From: Akkermansiaceae bacterium
GTDB lineage: Bacteria; Verrucomicrobiota; Verrucomicrobiia; Verrucomicrobiales; Akkermansiaceae
Length of the DNA stretch: 34,689 nucleotides
Assembly (NCBI GenBank): GCA_947462535.1
Contig: CANHPN010000021.1
Coordinates: forward strand, 1-34,689
Direction of reading: 5' to 3'
In this document: piece after piece, positions 17,213-25,980 of the stretch
How the letters are laid out: every line of letters begins with the position of its first letter
How positions within the stretch are numbered: the stretch's first letter is position 1
Position numbers and translations under genes: made by a program
The notes under the pieces: model-generated
Database searches by the model: none
What the model saw: the letters and a program-made list of their open reading frames with translations, nothing else
Told to the model about the DNA's origin: nothing

Positions 17213-17464
17213 TCAGTAGCGACCGTATTGTTCCTGGTCGCGGGCATTGCCGTAGGTGCCGCCGACGACCGCTCCACCGGCGGCTCCGATGGCGGCCCCT
17301 TCGAGGGCGCGGCCGGATTGGTGGCCGATGACTCCGCCGAGGAGCGCGCCGCCCAAGGCTCCGGTGGCGGCACCGCGTTGCGTGTTAGGCCCTGCGGGTG
17401 CGGCGCAGCTGGAGAGGGCGATCGCCGTGATGGCGCTGATGAGGGATAGGATGATCGACTTCAT
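17213..17464 (-). CDS. Glycine-zipper outer-membrane-type lipoprotein
   Basis: An 83-residue lipoprotein: signal sequence MKSIILSLISAITAIALSSC with the lipobox ALSSC, then two runs of the GxxxG type (GAATGALGGALLGGVIGHQSG and GAAIGAAGGAVVGGTYG) that form a glycine-zipper hairpin. Similar small lipoproteins (YMGG/SlyB/OsmB-like) associate with the outer membrane and are often stress-induced. The tail is Gln/Tyr-rich. It stands alone as a transcription unit, ending in the terminator at 17158-17195, and its promoter must lie in the gene-free stretch beyond 17464. Confidence 0.85.
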   Translation of the reverse strand: MKSIILSLISAITAIALSSCAAPAGPNTQRGAATGALGGALLGGVIGHQSGRALEGAAIGAAGGAVVGGTYGNARDQEQYGRY

Positions 17465-17837
17465 GGATGTTGAGGGTCAAGAAACTGGTAAATGAGACGC
17501 GGGGTATTTCAAGGGAATTTACCTTCCCCGTAATTTAAAAGACCCGAGGGATACCGAAAACATTCAATCGAATTTACGGCTGAGGCAGAGGGCTGTTTTC
17601 CGGGCTACTTTGGGAAGTGATGATTTTTTGAAATTATTTCTTGCCAGTCGGGCGGGGAGATGCAAGTTTCTCCCCGTCGCAAGACAAGGCGGTCCGACTG
17701 AGATGCCTCCCGGGTTAATGGGTTTTTCCTAGGAGTGATGATCAGTCGGGCCGCTTATTTTTTGCCTGTTTTTCGCCCTGTGGGGTTTCCCGAAGATTCG
17801 GTTTCCTCGATCCCGGTCCATTTGCTACATCGCGCAC
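17465..17837. other. Gene-free divergent region with two strong hairpins
   Basis: This region separates the minus-strand lipoprotein gene from the plus-strand FAH gene and I see no credible coding frame. An AT-rich part (17520-17640) could hold both promoters. Hairpin 1 is CGGGGAGA (17653-17660), an 8-base loop, TCTCCCCG (17669-17676). Hairpin 2 pairs GCGGTCCGACTGA (17689-17701) with TCAGTCGGGCCGC (17742-17754), with one G-U pair, and is followed by TTATTTTTT. The second hairpin carries the same half-site as the repeat at 3216-3234. Confidence 0.6.
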
Positions 17838-18692
17838 ATGAAATTGATTCGGTTCGGTGACGAGGGGCGTGAGGAGCCGGGAATCCTTCTGCCGGACGGG
17901 CGCTTGATCGACGCGAGCGGCGAATTCAACGATTACGACGAGGGTTTTTTCGCGATGGGCGGGATCGAGTCTCTTGCAGAGTGGGTGGCGGACGGCTGCC
18001 CGGGAGGGGGCGAGGTGGATCCTTTGGTCCGGCTGGGCCCGGCGGTGGAGCGGCCTTCGAAATTGGTCTGCATCGGGCAAAATTATCTCGAACACGCCAA
18101 GGAGCTGGGAGAGGGGATTCCGACGGAGCCGACGATTTTCATGAAAGCGACGAGCGCGTGGAGCGGGCCGACCGACGATGTGATCATCCCGCGCGGCTCG
18201 ACGAAGCTCGATTACGAGGTGGAGCTCGCGGTGGTGATCGGGCGGACGGCGTCGTATGTCGATGAGCGGGAGGCGATGGATTATGTCGCGGGTTACTCGA
18301 CGTTTTGTGATTTCTCGGAGCGGGCCTTTCAAAAGGAAATGGGCGGGCAGTGGACCAAGGGGAAAAGTGCAGACAGCTTCGCGCCGATGGGGCCGTGGCT
18401 GGTGACGGCGGATGAGATTGGCGATCCCCAGAAATTGCGCCTGTGGTGCAAGGTGAACGGGGAACTGCGGCAGAACAGCTGGACCGGGGACATGTCGTTT
18501 TCCGTCCGGCAGTTGATCAGTTACGTCAGCCGTTTCATGACCTTGCTGCCCGGCGACGTGGTCGCCACGGGGACCCCGAGCGGGGTGGCGATGGGGATGA
18601 GCCCGCCGAAATACTTGCAAGCGGGGGATTTTGTGGAATGTGGTGTGGAGGGTTTGGGCGAACTCGCCCAGCGGGTGGTGGCTCTCCGATAA
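17838..18692 (+). CDS. Fumarylacetoacetate hydrolase (FAH) family protein
   Basis: A 284-residue enzyme of the FAH superfamily, which hydrolyses, isomerises or decarboxylates beta-keto acids using Mg2+ or Mn2+. The N-terminal 70 residues are the small FAH N-terminal domain (LIRFGDEGREEPGILL). The catalytic domain starts at KLVCIGQNYLEHAKELG and carries the metal-binding pattern LDYEVELAVVIGR, then KSADSFAPMGPWLVTADEIGDP and LLPGDVVATGTPSGVAMG. The closest recognised members act as 2,4-diketo-3-deoxy-L-fuconate or rhamnonate hydrolases, or as ureidoglycolate-lyase-like enzymes; the substrate cannot be fixed from sequence. The first pqiA gene begins 1 base after the stop, so they probably share a transcript, though no shared function is evident. 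Confidence 0.88.
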   Translation: MKLIRFGDEGREEPGILLPDGRLIDASGEFNDYDEGFFAMGGIESLAEWVADGCPGGGEVDPLVRLGPAVERPSKLVCIGQNYLEHAKELGEGIPTEPTIFMKATSAWSGPTDDVIIPRGSTKLDYEVELAVVIGRTASYVDEREAMDYVAGYSTFCDFSERAFQKEMGGQWTKGKSADSFAPMGPWLVTADEIGDPQKLRLWCKVNGELRQNSWTGDMSFSVRQLISYVSRFMTLLPGDVVATGTPSGVAMGMSPPKYLQAGDFVECGVEGLGELAQRVVALR

Positions 18693-18693
18693 G

Positions 18694-19359
18694 ATGAGAA
18701 GATCGTTTTCCAGAACCAAGCGGGCCTTGCATCCCTGGCCGCGGCCGCCGGGCGGTCCGCATTATTCGGCGTGTCATTTTTGCGACACCTTGCACGAAGC
18801 CACGCCGCTGGCAGAGGGCGTGGCCGCCCGTTGTCGCTGCTGCGGGGCGGTTCTCTATCAAAACCGCCCGGCCTCGCTGGCGCGGGTGACTTCGTTTTCC
18901 ATCGCCGCGCTACTGTTGATGTTCGTGGTGAACTGGTTTCCGTTTCTCACGATGGATGCAGCGGGCATCCGGACGACTTTGAATCTCGTGTCCGGGGCGA
19001 GGGCACTGATCGCCGAGGGTAGTCCCTTGCTCGGCTTGGCGCTGGCGCTTTTCACGATCGTCACTCCCTTGTCGCTGGCGGGCGGGCTGCTTTACGTTTG
19101 CGCGCCGCTCCTGTTCGGAAGGATCGCGCCGGGGGCGATCCATGTCGCCAAGTGGCTGAACAAGACCGAGCCATGGAACATGATCGAGGTGTTCCTATTG
19201 GGGGTGTTAGTCAGCCTGCTGAAGCTCAACAAGCTGGCGGACGTCCATTTCGGCCCTGGCTTCTGGGCCTTCGGCGCGGTGATGCTATGCATGGCGGCGG
19301 CCATCGCCGGCATCGACCGGGATGAGCTTTGGGATCGCTTGGAGGTGGCGAAACGATGA
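18694..19359 (+). CDS. pqiA: PqiA-like membrane protein, first half
   Basis: A 221-residue inner-membrane protein of the paraquat-inducible protein A family. It has a cytoplasmic zinc ribbon (SACHFCDTLHEATP and ARCRCCGAVLY) followed by four hydrophobic segments, including FVVNWFPFLTMDAAG and LAGGLLYVCAPLLFG. E. coli PqiA is one polypeptide with two such units; here each unit is a separate gene, this being the first. PqiA works with the MCE protein PqiB and lipoprotein PqiC to move lipids between inner and outer membranes. The ATG directly follows the FAH stop, and the stop overlaps the next start (ATGA). Confidence 0.88.
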   Translation: MRRSFSRTKRALHPWPRPPGGPHYSACHFCDTLHEATPLAEGVAARCRCCGAVLYQNRPASLARVTSFSIAALLLMFVVNWFPFLTMDAAGIRTTLNLVSGARALIAEGSPLLGLALALFTIVTPLSLAGGLLYVCAPLLFGRIAPGAIHVAKWLNKTEPWNMIEVFLLGVLVSLLKLNKLADVHFGPGFWAFGAVMLCMAAAIAGIDRDELWDRLEVAKR

Positions 19360-20006
19360 GCGGTGCATTGCCACGAGCGGCGGCGCGGGGATTGGCGGGG
19401 TGCCACACGTGCGGGAAAGTTTCTCCGGTCAGCCTCGGGCGCTGCCCCCGCTGCGGGTCGCGACTGCACCTGCGGAAACCGGATAGCATCCGGCGGACGA
19501 TGGCGTTCATGTTGGCCGCCGCCGCGCTCTATATCCCGGCAAATTTCCTGCCGATGATGACGATGGTCGAACTGGGAGTGGTGACCAGCAACACGATCGT
19601 CGGGGGGATCATTTACTTTTGGAAAGGCGGGGCTTACCCGATCGCGCTGGTCATTTTGACGGCTTCCATCTTGATTCCTCTGCTGAAGATTATCGCCATC
19701 AGCTGGCTTTGCCTGGCCGCGTCGGGGAAGTTGCACCCGTCGCCCGCGATGCTCGGGAAAATGTATTGGTTCACCGAGCTCATGGGGCGGTGGTCAATGG
19801 TGGACATCTTCGTGGTGGGGATTTTAGTGGCGCTGGTGCAGCTCGGCAATTACATGACCGTCACGCCCGGGCCCGGCGCGCTTGCATTCGGCGGGGTGGT
19901 CGTGCTTACCATGTTCGCAGCAATGAGCTTCGACCCCCGACTTTTGTGGGACCGGCTTGAGATGCTTGGACTCGATTCTTCAACTCTTAAAAAAACAGAA
20001 ACTTGA
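19356..20006 (+). CDS. pqiA: PqiA-like membrane protein, second half
   Basis: A 216-residue protein with the same plan as its neighbour: a zinc ribbon (GCHTCGKVSPVSLGRCPRCGSR) and four transmembrane segments beginning FMLAAAALYIPANFLPMMTM. The segment IISWLCLAASGKLHPSP-type loop, then TELMGRWSMVDIFVVGILVAL, is typical of the second PqiA unit, where RWSM(V/L)D is conserved. Together with the gene at 18694 it makes up a full PqiA. The start ATG overlaps the preceding stop, and its stop overlaps the TTG start of pqiB. Confidence 0.88.
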   Translation: MSGALPRAAARGLAGCHTCGKVSPVSLGRCPRCGSRLHLRKPDSIRRTMAFMLAAAALYIPANFLPMMTMVELGVVTSNTIVGGIIYFWKGGAYPIALVILTASILIPLLKIIAISWLCLAASGKLHPSPAMLGKMYWFTELMGRWSMVDIFVVGILVALVQLGNYMTVTPGPGALAFGGVVVLTMFAAMSFDPRLLWDRLEMLGLDSSTLKKTET

Positions 20007-21661
20007 GCGAAACGGAAACGACATTACCTCCCGCCGCGACGCCGGAACTCAGGGCGGCACAACGCTGGAACATCGTCTGGGTGGTTCCCATTCTGGCGCT
20101 CTTGATCGGCGGTTGGATGATTTACCGCAGCGTCAGCGCGCAGGGCCCGGTCGCGTACGTCCGCTTCGAAACGGCGGACGGCATCGGGGCCGAGAAGACG
20201 GAAGTCCGCTGCCGTTCGGTCCGGGTCGGCTTCGTCAAGGACGTCACCTTGGCGGGGGATTTGAAATCAGTGGTCGTGCGGCTTGAGCTCAATCCGGATT
20301 CGCGGCGGTTGTTGCGAAAAGACACGAATTTCTGGGTCGTCCGCCCGCGGGTTTCCGCCACGGATATCTCGGGTCTCGGAACCCTGATCACCGGTGCCTA
20401 CATCGAGCTCGATCCCGGCCCGGCGGGTGGCGAGGAAGTCCATCATTTCAATGGCTTGGAGACCCCGCTGCCCACCAATCGCGACATCCTCGGGCGGCGG
20501 CTCGTCCTAACCGCCGAGCAAGCGGGCTCGCTCACGGCCGGCTCGCCGATTTATCATCGTGGCTTTGAAGTCGGCCGGATAGAAAGTCGCAAGCTCGATC
20601 CCGAAGGCCTTCAGGTCATCTATCAGGCCTTCGTCACGGATGAATACAGCTCGCTGGTGAAGGAAAACACCCGGTTCTGGAATACCAGCGGCATCGACAT
20701 CAGTGCCGGGGCGGATGGCTTCAAAGTGCGCACCCCGTCGTTTCAGGCGATGGTCTCCGGCGGAGCGGCCTTCGGCGTGCCGGAGGGCGTCGCACCGGGA
20801 CCTCCTGCGAGGGATGGCGCGACATTCACCCTCTTCGCCGACGAAGATGCGGCGAATAAATCCACCTTTAATCCCACCATGAAATTCGTGCTGCTCTTCG
20901 ACCAATCGGTCCGCGGGCTGGTAAAGACGGCCCCCGTGGAATTCCGTGGTATCCCCATCGGAAGGGTCGCTGATATTTCGTTCGACTATCTGACGGCTAC
21001 TGACGACTCGCGCATTCCGGTGTTAGTGGAAATCGACCCGTCCCTGCTACGTCGCGAGGCGGCTGAAAAAATCAGCAAGCCCGACGGGGAGTTCCTCAAG
21101 GACGCCGTCGCCCGTGGCCTGCGGGCCGCTTTGAAAACCGGCAGCTTGCTCACCGGTGCCCTGTATGTGGACCTCGACTACTACAAGGACCCGCAGCCCG
21201 CCGAACTCACCAAAATCGGTGATTACCCCTCGATTCCCACGATTTCCTCGGGTCTCGCCCAATTGGAAGCCAAGCTTACCGCCATCCTCGACAAGGTCCA
21301 GGCCCTGCCACTTGAGGAGACGATGAAGAAAATCGACGCCCTGGCCGAGGAGGCCACCGCTACCATTGCCTCCGCCCGCAAGACTTTGGATTCCGAAGAT
21401 TTTGCCAAGCTTCCCGCAGATGTTCGCGCCAGCCTGGCGGCGTTCGAGAAATCCGCAGGCAGCTTTGATAAATCCATTTCCAGCGTCGGCCCCGACGGCG
21501 CGATCCAAGGCGATTTGCTCCGCACTCTGGATGAACTCCGCGCCGCCCTTAGGTCCATGAAGGCCGTGACCAACACCCTCGATGAAAAGCCTAACTCGCT
21601 GATTTTCGGCAAGGACACTTCCGGCAATCCCATACCCAAAGCCCCGAAAGCCCGGCACTAA
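20003..21661 (+). CDS. pqiB: PqiB-like MCE protein (intermembrane lipid transport)
   Basis: A 552-residue protein with one N-terminal transmembrane helix (NIVWVVPILALLIGGWMIY) and three successive MCE domains, recognisable at about residues 48-90, 160-200 (GSPIYHRGFEVGRIES) and 300-345 (APVEFRGIPIGRVADI). These are followed by a long helical region (about 415-540) ending in a Pro/Lys tail. In E. coli, PqiB forms a hexameric tube spanning the periplasm with a hydrophobic channel for lipids. Translation appears to start at TTG 20003, overlapping the pqiA stop (TTGA), because no suitable ATG lies near and SETETTLPPAATPELRAAQR is the expected leader. pqiC follows after 14 bases. Confidence 0.93.
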   Translation: MSETETTLPPAATPELRAAQRWNIVWVVPILALLIGGWMIYRSVSAQGPVAYVRFETADGIGAEKTEVRCRSVRVGFVKDVTLAGDLKSVVVRLELNPDSRRLLRKDTNFWVVRPRVSATDISGLGTLITGAYIELDPGPAGGEEVHHFNGLETPLPTNRDILGRRLVLTAEQAGSLTAGSPIYHRGFEVGRIESRKLDPEGLQVIYQAFVTDEYSSLVKENTRFWNTSGIDISAGADGFKVRTPSFQAMVSGGAAFGVPEGVAPGPPARDGATFTLFADEDAANKSTFNPTMKFVLLFDQSVRGLVKTAPVEFRGIPIGRVADISFDYLTATDDSRIPVLVEIDPSLLRREAAEKISKPDGEFLKDAVARGLRAALKTGSLLTGALYVDLDYYKDPQPAELTKIGDYPSIPTISSGLAQLEAKLTAILDKVQALPLEETMKKIDALAEEATATIASARKTLDSEDFAKLPADVRASLAAFEKSAGSFDKSISSVGPDGAIQGDLLRTLDELRAALRSMKAVTNTLDEKPNSLIFGKDTSGNPIPKAPKARH

Positions 21662-21675
21662 CTCCTCATCTCACC

Positions 21676-22230
21676 ATGAATCGATTTTTCATTCTGCTCG
21701 CCGTGCTGCTGGTCGCCGGCTGCGCCCAGTCCAATAAGAGTTTCTACGTCCTCACCGCCAACGGCCCCGCGCCCTCGGGCGGCGGAACCGCCATCGGCGT
21801 CGGACCGGTCACGCTCGCGGAATACATTGACCGCCCGAATCTGGTGGTCCAGCAAGGCTCCAACCAGCTCGCCCTCTCCGAGGACAACCGCTGGGCCGGC
21901 GATCTATCCGCCTCCATCGCCCGCGTCACCGCAGCCAACCTCGGCCGCGAAATGAAAACCGGAAACGTCCGCACCTACCCGTGGCAAAGCGACGAGGAGA
22001 TCGACTATCAGGTCACTCTCGACATCCGCCAGCTCCACAGCGAGGTGGACGGCTACGCGGTCATCGAGGCGGGTTGGCGCGCGTATTCCCTGCCGGACCG
22101 CAAGCTGAAAGCCTCCCGCACCTTCGTCGACCGCGAGCCGCTTGCGGCCGACGGCTATGCCGCGATGGTCGCCGCCCAATCCCGCCTGCTCGCCCGCCTC
22201 GCGGAGAACATCGCCGCCGGCTTGCGTTAG
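21676..22230 (+). CDS. pqiC: PqiC-like outer-membrane lipoprotein
   Basis: A 184-residue lipoprotein: signal sequence with lipobox LLVAGC, then SFYVLTANGP, the beginning of the ABC-type transport auxiliary (PqiC/YmbA) domain, with IGVGPVTLAEYIDRPNLVVQ and DNRWAGDLSASIARV as family motifs. In E. coli, PqiC sits at the outer membrane and docks the PqiB tube. It completes the FAH-pqiA-pqiA-pqiB-pqiC run, which appears to end here. The converging sugar mutase gene starts its stop region 175 bases further on. Confidence 0.9.
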   Translation: MNRFFILLAVLLVAGCAQSNKSFYVLTANGPAPSGGGTAIGVGPVTLAEYIDRPNLVVQQGSNQLALSEDNRWAGDLSASIARVTAANLGREMKTGNVRTYPWQSDEEIDYQVTLDIRQLHSEVDGYAVIEAGWRAYSLPDRKLKASRTFVDREPLAADGYAAMVAAQSRLLARLAENIAAGLR

Positions 22231-22405
22231 TTCTCACCCGGGCGCGGTCGATCTGGAAGGGGGGCTGATAGTCCTATTTCTTTGGAATCGCAAAACCCCT
22301 TGGATTCCTCATGAACAAGCGTTCCGGACAGGCGCACCGGTGTGCGGATGACGTGCCACGGTGGCGGCGAGGTCCCCGCGAGGCGAGGGTGGCGCGCTGG
22401 TGGCA

Positions 22406-24328
22406 TCAACGCTTTGCGGCGTCGGCCTCGATCCAGCTCCAGAGGCTGGCGAGGCCGGATTTGACCGATTCCTTGGCGGCCGCCAGTTCGCCAACGGGAG
22501 CTTTTTTGCCGAACAGGTAGAACTTGATCTTCGGCTCGGTGCCGGACGGGCGGACGGCGAAGGAGCGGCCGTCTGCGAGATCGACGAAGAGCATTTTCTC
22601 CTTCGGCAGCAGGTCGCCTTCCTGGTCGAAGAGATCCTGCTTGGCGAAATCGCGGACGCGCAGGACGGCGGAGCCGTCGACCTCGGTCGGCGGGTTCTCG
22701 GCGTAGGAAGCGGCGAGCGCCGCAATCTTGGCCGCACCGTCCGCACCTTCCATGACCAGGGATTTGCCGATTTCCAGATAGTAACCGTATTCGGTGTAAA
22801 CGTCGTCCATCAGCTCGGGCAGCGTCTTGCCGACGGATTTCGCGTAGGCGGCGACTTCGGCGAACATCAGTGCCGCGCCGTTAGCATCCTTGTCGCGGAC
22901 GGCGTCGGAGCCGAGGTAGCCGTAGCTTTCCTCGCCGCCGAAGACGAAGAAGCGCGAGTATTCCAAGCGCAGCGCGCGGGTCTGGGCCTGGCTGAGCGAG
23001 CGGTAGTCGCCCTTCTTTTCGGCGGGGATGGCTTCCTCGTATTTGCGGAGTTTTCCGGCGATGTATTTGAATCCGGTGAGCGTGTCCACGATGCCGACGC
23101 CGAATCCGTCGGCGATGGCGTGCTGGAGCTCGGTGGTGACGTAGGTCTTGATGAGCACGGCGCGGTTGCGGTTGGCGTTGGTGAGCCAGCCGAGTTCGAA
23201 GCAGGTTTTCAGGCGATACCAGGCCATCAGCGAGCCGATCTGATTTCCCGTGAGCAGGACCATTTTCCCGGCGGCGTCGCGGACCGCCACGCCCATGCGG
23301 TCGGCGTCGGGGTCGGTGCCGATGACGATTTCCGCGCCGGATTGCTCGGCGAGGTCGATGGCCATTTTGAGCGCCGGGCCGTTTTCGGGATTGGGGGATT
23401 CCACGGTCGGGAATCGGCCGTCCTGGATGTCCTGCTCGGGGACGGTGAGGACCTCGAAGCCGAACTCGCGGAGCATCGGCACGTTGATGTGGCCGCCGGT
23501 GCCGTGGAGGTTGGTGAAGACGATCTTGGTGGAAGTGCCCTCTAGCAGCGACGGTTTGAGCAGCAGGGTTTTGAGGAGGGAAACGTAGCGGGCGTCCATT
23601 TCCGCGCCGAGGATGGTGATGCTGCCGCGCTCGGATTCGGGTAGAACTTCGTAACGCTCGCTGGTGATCGCGTTCACCTCCCGGACGATGGCGTCGGCGT
23701 GGGCATCGACGATTTGCGCGCCGTCGTTGAAGTAGGCTTTGAAGCCGTTGTCGTGGGCCGGGTTGTGGCTGGCGGTGAGCACCACGCCACCGTCGGCGCG
23801 GAGCTCGCGCACGGCGAAGGAGAGCTGCGGCGTGGAGCGCGCGCCTTCGAACAGATAGGCGTCGCAGCCGAGATCCGCGCAGGTCTTGGCGCAGAATTCC
23901 GCGAAGTCGCGCGAGAAGTGGCGGGTGTCGTGGGCGAAGACGAGCACCGGCTTGCGGTCCGGGCCGGCGAATTGTTTCGCGTAGGTGATGAGTCCCCGCA
24001 CGGCGCGGCTGAGGTTGTAGAAATTCATCGTGGCGGTGCCGACGCATGGATGCTCGGGGCGGCCGTTCGGTCCGCCGGTGCCCTGCTCCGCCTTGGTCAC
24101 GATGCGGCCGATCGTTCGTCCGCGCAGGCCGCCGGTGCCGAAAGCGAGGGTTTTGAAAAAGCGGTCGTTGAGTTCTTCCCAAGCTCCGGCGTCCACCAGT
24201 TCCCGCACCGCAAGCGGCGCGACCGCACTCGTCGTGCCGGCGAGCAGCGCCGTGATGTTGGATTTCGCGGATTCAAGCAGGCTACCATTGGCGACTGCGG
24301 CGGAGAAGGATTCGTGGATAGCGCTCAT
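22406..24328 (-). CDS. Phospho-sugar mutase (phosphoglucomutase/phosphomannomutase, alpha-D-phosphohexomutase family)
   Basis: A 640-residue enzyme that interconverts hexose 1- and 6-phosphates through a phosphoserine. Domain 1 holds FGTGGLRGRTIGR and the catalytic serine loop VVLTASHNPAHDNGFKAY. Domain 2 has the metal loop GTDPDADRMGVA. Domain 3 has the sugar-binding loop FGGEESYGYL. Domain 4 has the phosphate-binding loop AVRPSGTEPKIKFY. The length and the N-terminal region ending in NDRFFKTLAFGTGGLRG fit the long PgcA/Pgm2-like subgroup. The start is uncertain: ATG 24328 gives MSAIHESFSAAV, and an in-frame ATG at 24361 adds 11 residues. The downstream end faces pqiC. The upstream helicase is divergent. 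Confidence 0.92.
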   Translation of the reverse strand: MSAIHESFSAAVANGSLLESAKSNITALLAGTTSAVAPLAVRELVDAGAWEELNDRFFKTLAFGTGGLRGRTIGRIVTKAEQGTGGPNGRPEHPCVGTATMNFYNLSRAVRGLITYAKQFAGPDRKPVLVFAHDTRHFSRDFAEFCAKTCADLGCDAYLFEGARSTPQLSFAVRELRADGGVVLTASHNPAHDNGFKAYFNDGAQIVDAHADAIVREVNAITSERYEVLPESERGSITILGAEMDARYVSLLKTLLLKPSLLEGTSTKIVFTNLHGTGGHINVPMLREFGFEVLTVPEQDIQDGRFPTVESPNPENGPALKMAIDLAEQSGAEIVIGTDPDADRMGVAVRDAAGKMVLLTGNQIGSLMAWYRLKTCFELGWLTNANRNRAVLIKTYVTTELQHAIADGFGVGIVDTLTGFKYIAGKLRKYEEAIPAEKKGDYRSLSQAQTRALRLEYSRFFVFGGEESYGYLGSDAVRDKDANGAALMFAEVAAYAKSVGKTLPELMDDVYTEYGYYLEIGKSLVMEGADGAAKIAALAASYAENPPTEVDGSAVLRVRDFAKQDLFDQEGDLLPKEKMLFVDLADGRSFAVRPSGTEPKIKFYLFGKKAPVGELAAAKESVKSGLASLWSWIEADAAKR

Positions 24329-24463
24329 TTCGAGCCTGATCGTAGGAGGAATCCGGGTCATGGCAATCCCGTCAGTAATGGATTTCCCATCGCCCGGCAC
24401 GCGCCCCGGCTTCTGGAATTTAATTCCGTGTCAGCGGCGGTGCGGGCGGCCTATGATCCGCGC

Positions 24464-25765
24464 ATGCCGTTCAGCAACTTCGGACTTGGAAAAGAGATTC
24501 TCCGCGCCATTCAAAAAGCAGGTTACACCCGCCCGACACAGGTGCAGGCGGCGGCCATTCCCAAGGTGATGCAGGGACATGACCTGATCGCCATCGCCCA
24601 GACTGGCACCGGCAAGACTGCGGCCTTCGTGCTGCCGATGCTCCACCGCCTTTCGCTGTCCTATCGGCAGGGCCAATCGCGTGTGACCAAGGCGCTCGTC
24701 CTCGCCCCCACCCGCGAACTTGCCGTGCAGATCATGGAAAACGTCCGGGCCTATGGCAGCGGCCTGCCCATCCGCGTGGCCGCCATCTTCGGCGGCGTGG
24801 AGGAGGAGGCGCAGATCAAATCCGTGCACAAGGGCGTGGACATGATCGTCGCGACGCCGGGGCGTTTGATCGATCTGCTCAGCCGCCAGAAAGTGGATTT
24901 CAGCACGCTGGAAATTCTGGTTCTCGATGAAGCGGACCGCATGCTTCACATGGGTTTCCTGCCGGACATCGAGAAAATCGTCGGCCGTTTGCCGAGGCGG
25001 CGGCAGACCCTGATGTTCTCCGCCACCCTGTCCAAGCAGATTGAGTCGCTGGCGCACCGGTTTCTCTATCAACCAAAGATGGTGCAGATCGGCAAGCGCT
25101 CGAACCCGGCGGACACCGTGGAACAGTGCGTTTACGAGGTGCCGGCGCATTTGAAAAACGCGCTTCTGCTGGAACTTCTCCGGCAGCCCTCTTTCACCCG
25201 CGTCCTCGTCTTCGTCCGGATGAAGGATGGCGCGAACCTGCTCACGAATTTCCTCAAACTCGCCGGCGTGAAGGTGGCCCGCTTGCACTCCAGCCGCTCC
25301 CAGGAGCAACGGCTCCAGGCGCTCCAGGATTTCAAGGACGGGAAAGTCCAAGTCCTTGTCGCCACCGACATCGTCGCGCGCGGCATCGACATCGACGGTG
25401 TCTCGCAGGTCGTGAATTTTGATTTCCCGGTCAACCCCGAGGACTACGTCCACCGCATCGGCCGCACCGGCCGGGCGGAGGCGGCGGGCGAGGCGATCAG
25501 CTTCGTGCCCAAGGCGGACCTCAACCTGCTAGGCATCCTCGAGTTCACCATCGGCCAGCGCCTGGACCGGAAGCGTTTGCGAGGCTTCGACTACCACGCC
25601 ACTATTCCCGCTCCCGCGCCGGGCGGGGCTCCGGCGAAACGCGACTGGCGGAAGCGCACGCGCGAGATGGATGCCAAGAAGGCGGCGAAACCCGAGGCAA
25701 AAAAGATCACAAATCCCGAGACCCGCGCTCACAAAAAGCCTGCTGACAAGCGGGGGAGAAAATAG
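24464..25765 (+). CDS. DEAD-box ATP-dependent RNA helicase (RhlE-like)
   Basis: A 433-residue RNA helicase with every family motif: aromatic F and Q motif (GYTRPTQVQAAAIP), motif I AQTGTGKT, Ia PTRELAVQ, Ib TPGRLIDL, II DEAD, III SAT, then in the second RecA domain VLVFVRM, ATDIVARGIDIDG and HRIGRTGRAE. The C-terminal ~70 residues are basic and low-complexity, rich in Lys, Ala and Pro, as in RhlE proteins, and probably help RNA binding. Such enzymes act in ribosome assembly, RNA decay and cold adaptation. ATG 24464 was chosen because MPFSNFGLG begins the typical helicase N-terminus; the long open frame upstream is antisense to the sugar mutase. Confidence 0.93.
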   Translation: MPFSNFGLGKEILRAIQKAGYTRPTQVQAAAIPKVMQGHDLIAIAQTGTGKTAAFVLPMLHRLSLSYRQGQSRVTKALVLAPTRELAVQIMENVRAYGSGLPIRVAAIFGGVEEEAQIKSVHKGVDMIVATPGRLIDLLSRQKVDFSTLEILVLDEADRMLHMGFLPDIEKIVGRLPRRRQTLMFSATLSKQIESLAHRFLYQPKMVQIGKRSNPADTVEQCVYEVPAHLKNALLLELLRQPSFTRVLVFVRMKDGANLLTNFLKLAGVKVARLHSSRSQEQRLQALQDFKDGKVQVLVATDIVARGIDIDGVSQVVNFDFPVNPEDYVHRIGRTGRAEAAGEAISFVPKADLNLLGILEFTIGQRLDRKRLRGFDYHATIPAPAPGGAPAKRDWRKRTREMDAKKAAKPEAKKITNPETRAHKKPADKRGRK

Positions 25766-25890
25766 TTGCGGGCTGGTGATTCACCTGTCTTGTCGCGCCG
25801 CTGAACCCTCTCACCCGGGAGTTGCTGCGCCAGCGGGATCTTCATCTTTTCGCGCAAGTTCTCAATGAGTTCACCGTCAACGCGCGCTGC

Positions 25891-25921
25891 GGCCGCCGCT
25901 ACAAATCGGCGGCCATTTTTT
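25891..25921 (+). terminator. Rho-independent terminator upstream of nuoF
   Basis: A perfect 8-bp stem GGCCGCCG (25891-25898) with CGGCGGCC (25907-25914), an 8-base loop, then ATTTTTT. It lies 125 bases after the helicase stop and 60 bases before the nuoF ATG. It probably ends the helicase transcript, although an attenuator in the nuoF leader cannot be excluded. Confidence 0.75.
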
Positions 25922-25980
25922 GCCAAAATTGGGTTTTGCTTGGCGGGTTTCCCTGCCAATACTGCGGCGGACTTTCCCGC

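Noticed and set aside
20385-20400. ATCACCGGT inside pqiB as a further REP copy
   Set aside because: Only the central bases match; the GCGGCGA/TCGCCGC stem arms are missing, so it is ordinary coding sequence.
22231-22405. GC-rich GGTGGC/GCGAGG sequence between pqiC and the sugar mutase as a repeat or terminator
   Set aside because: Only short, imperfect pairings (GCCAC/GTGGC) and no U-run; no other copy seen in the window.
22361-23545. Long plus-strand frame opposite the sugar mutase
   Set aside because: The minus strand encodes all phosphohexomutase motifs; the plus frame is an antisense shadow of skewed composition.
23699-24463. N-terminal extension of the helicase by 255 residues
   Set aside because: The extension is antisense to the sugar mutase and the Q-motif region begins right after ATG 24464.
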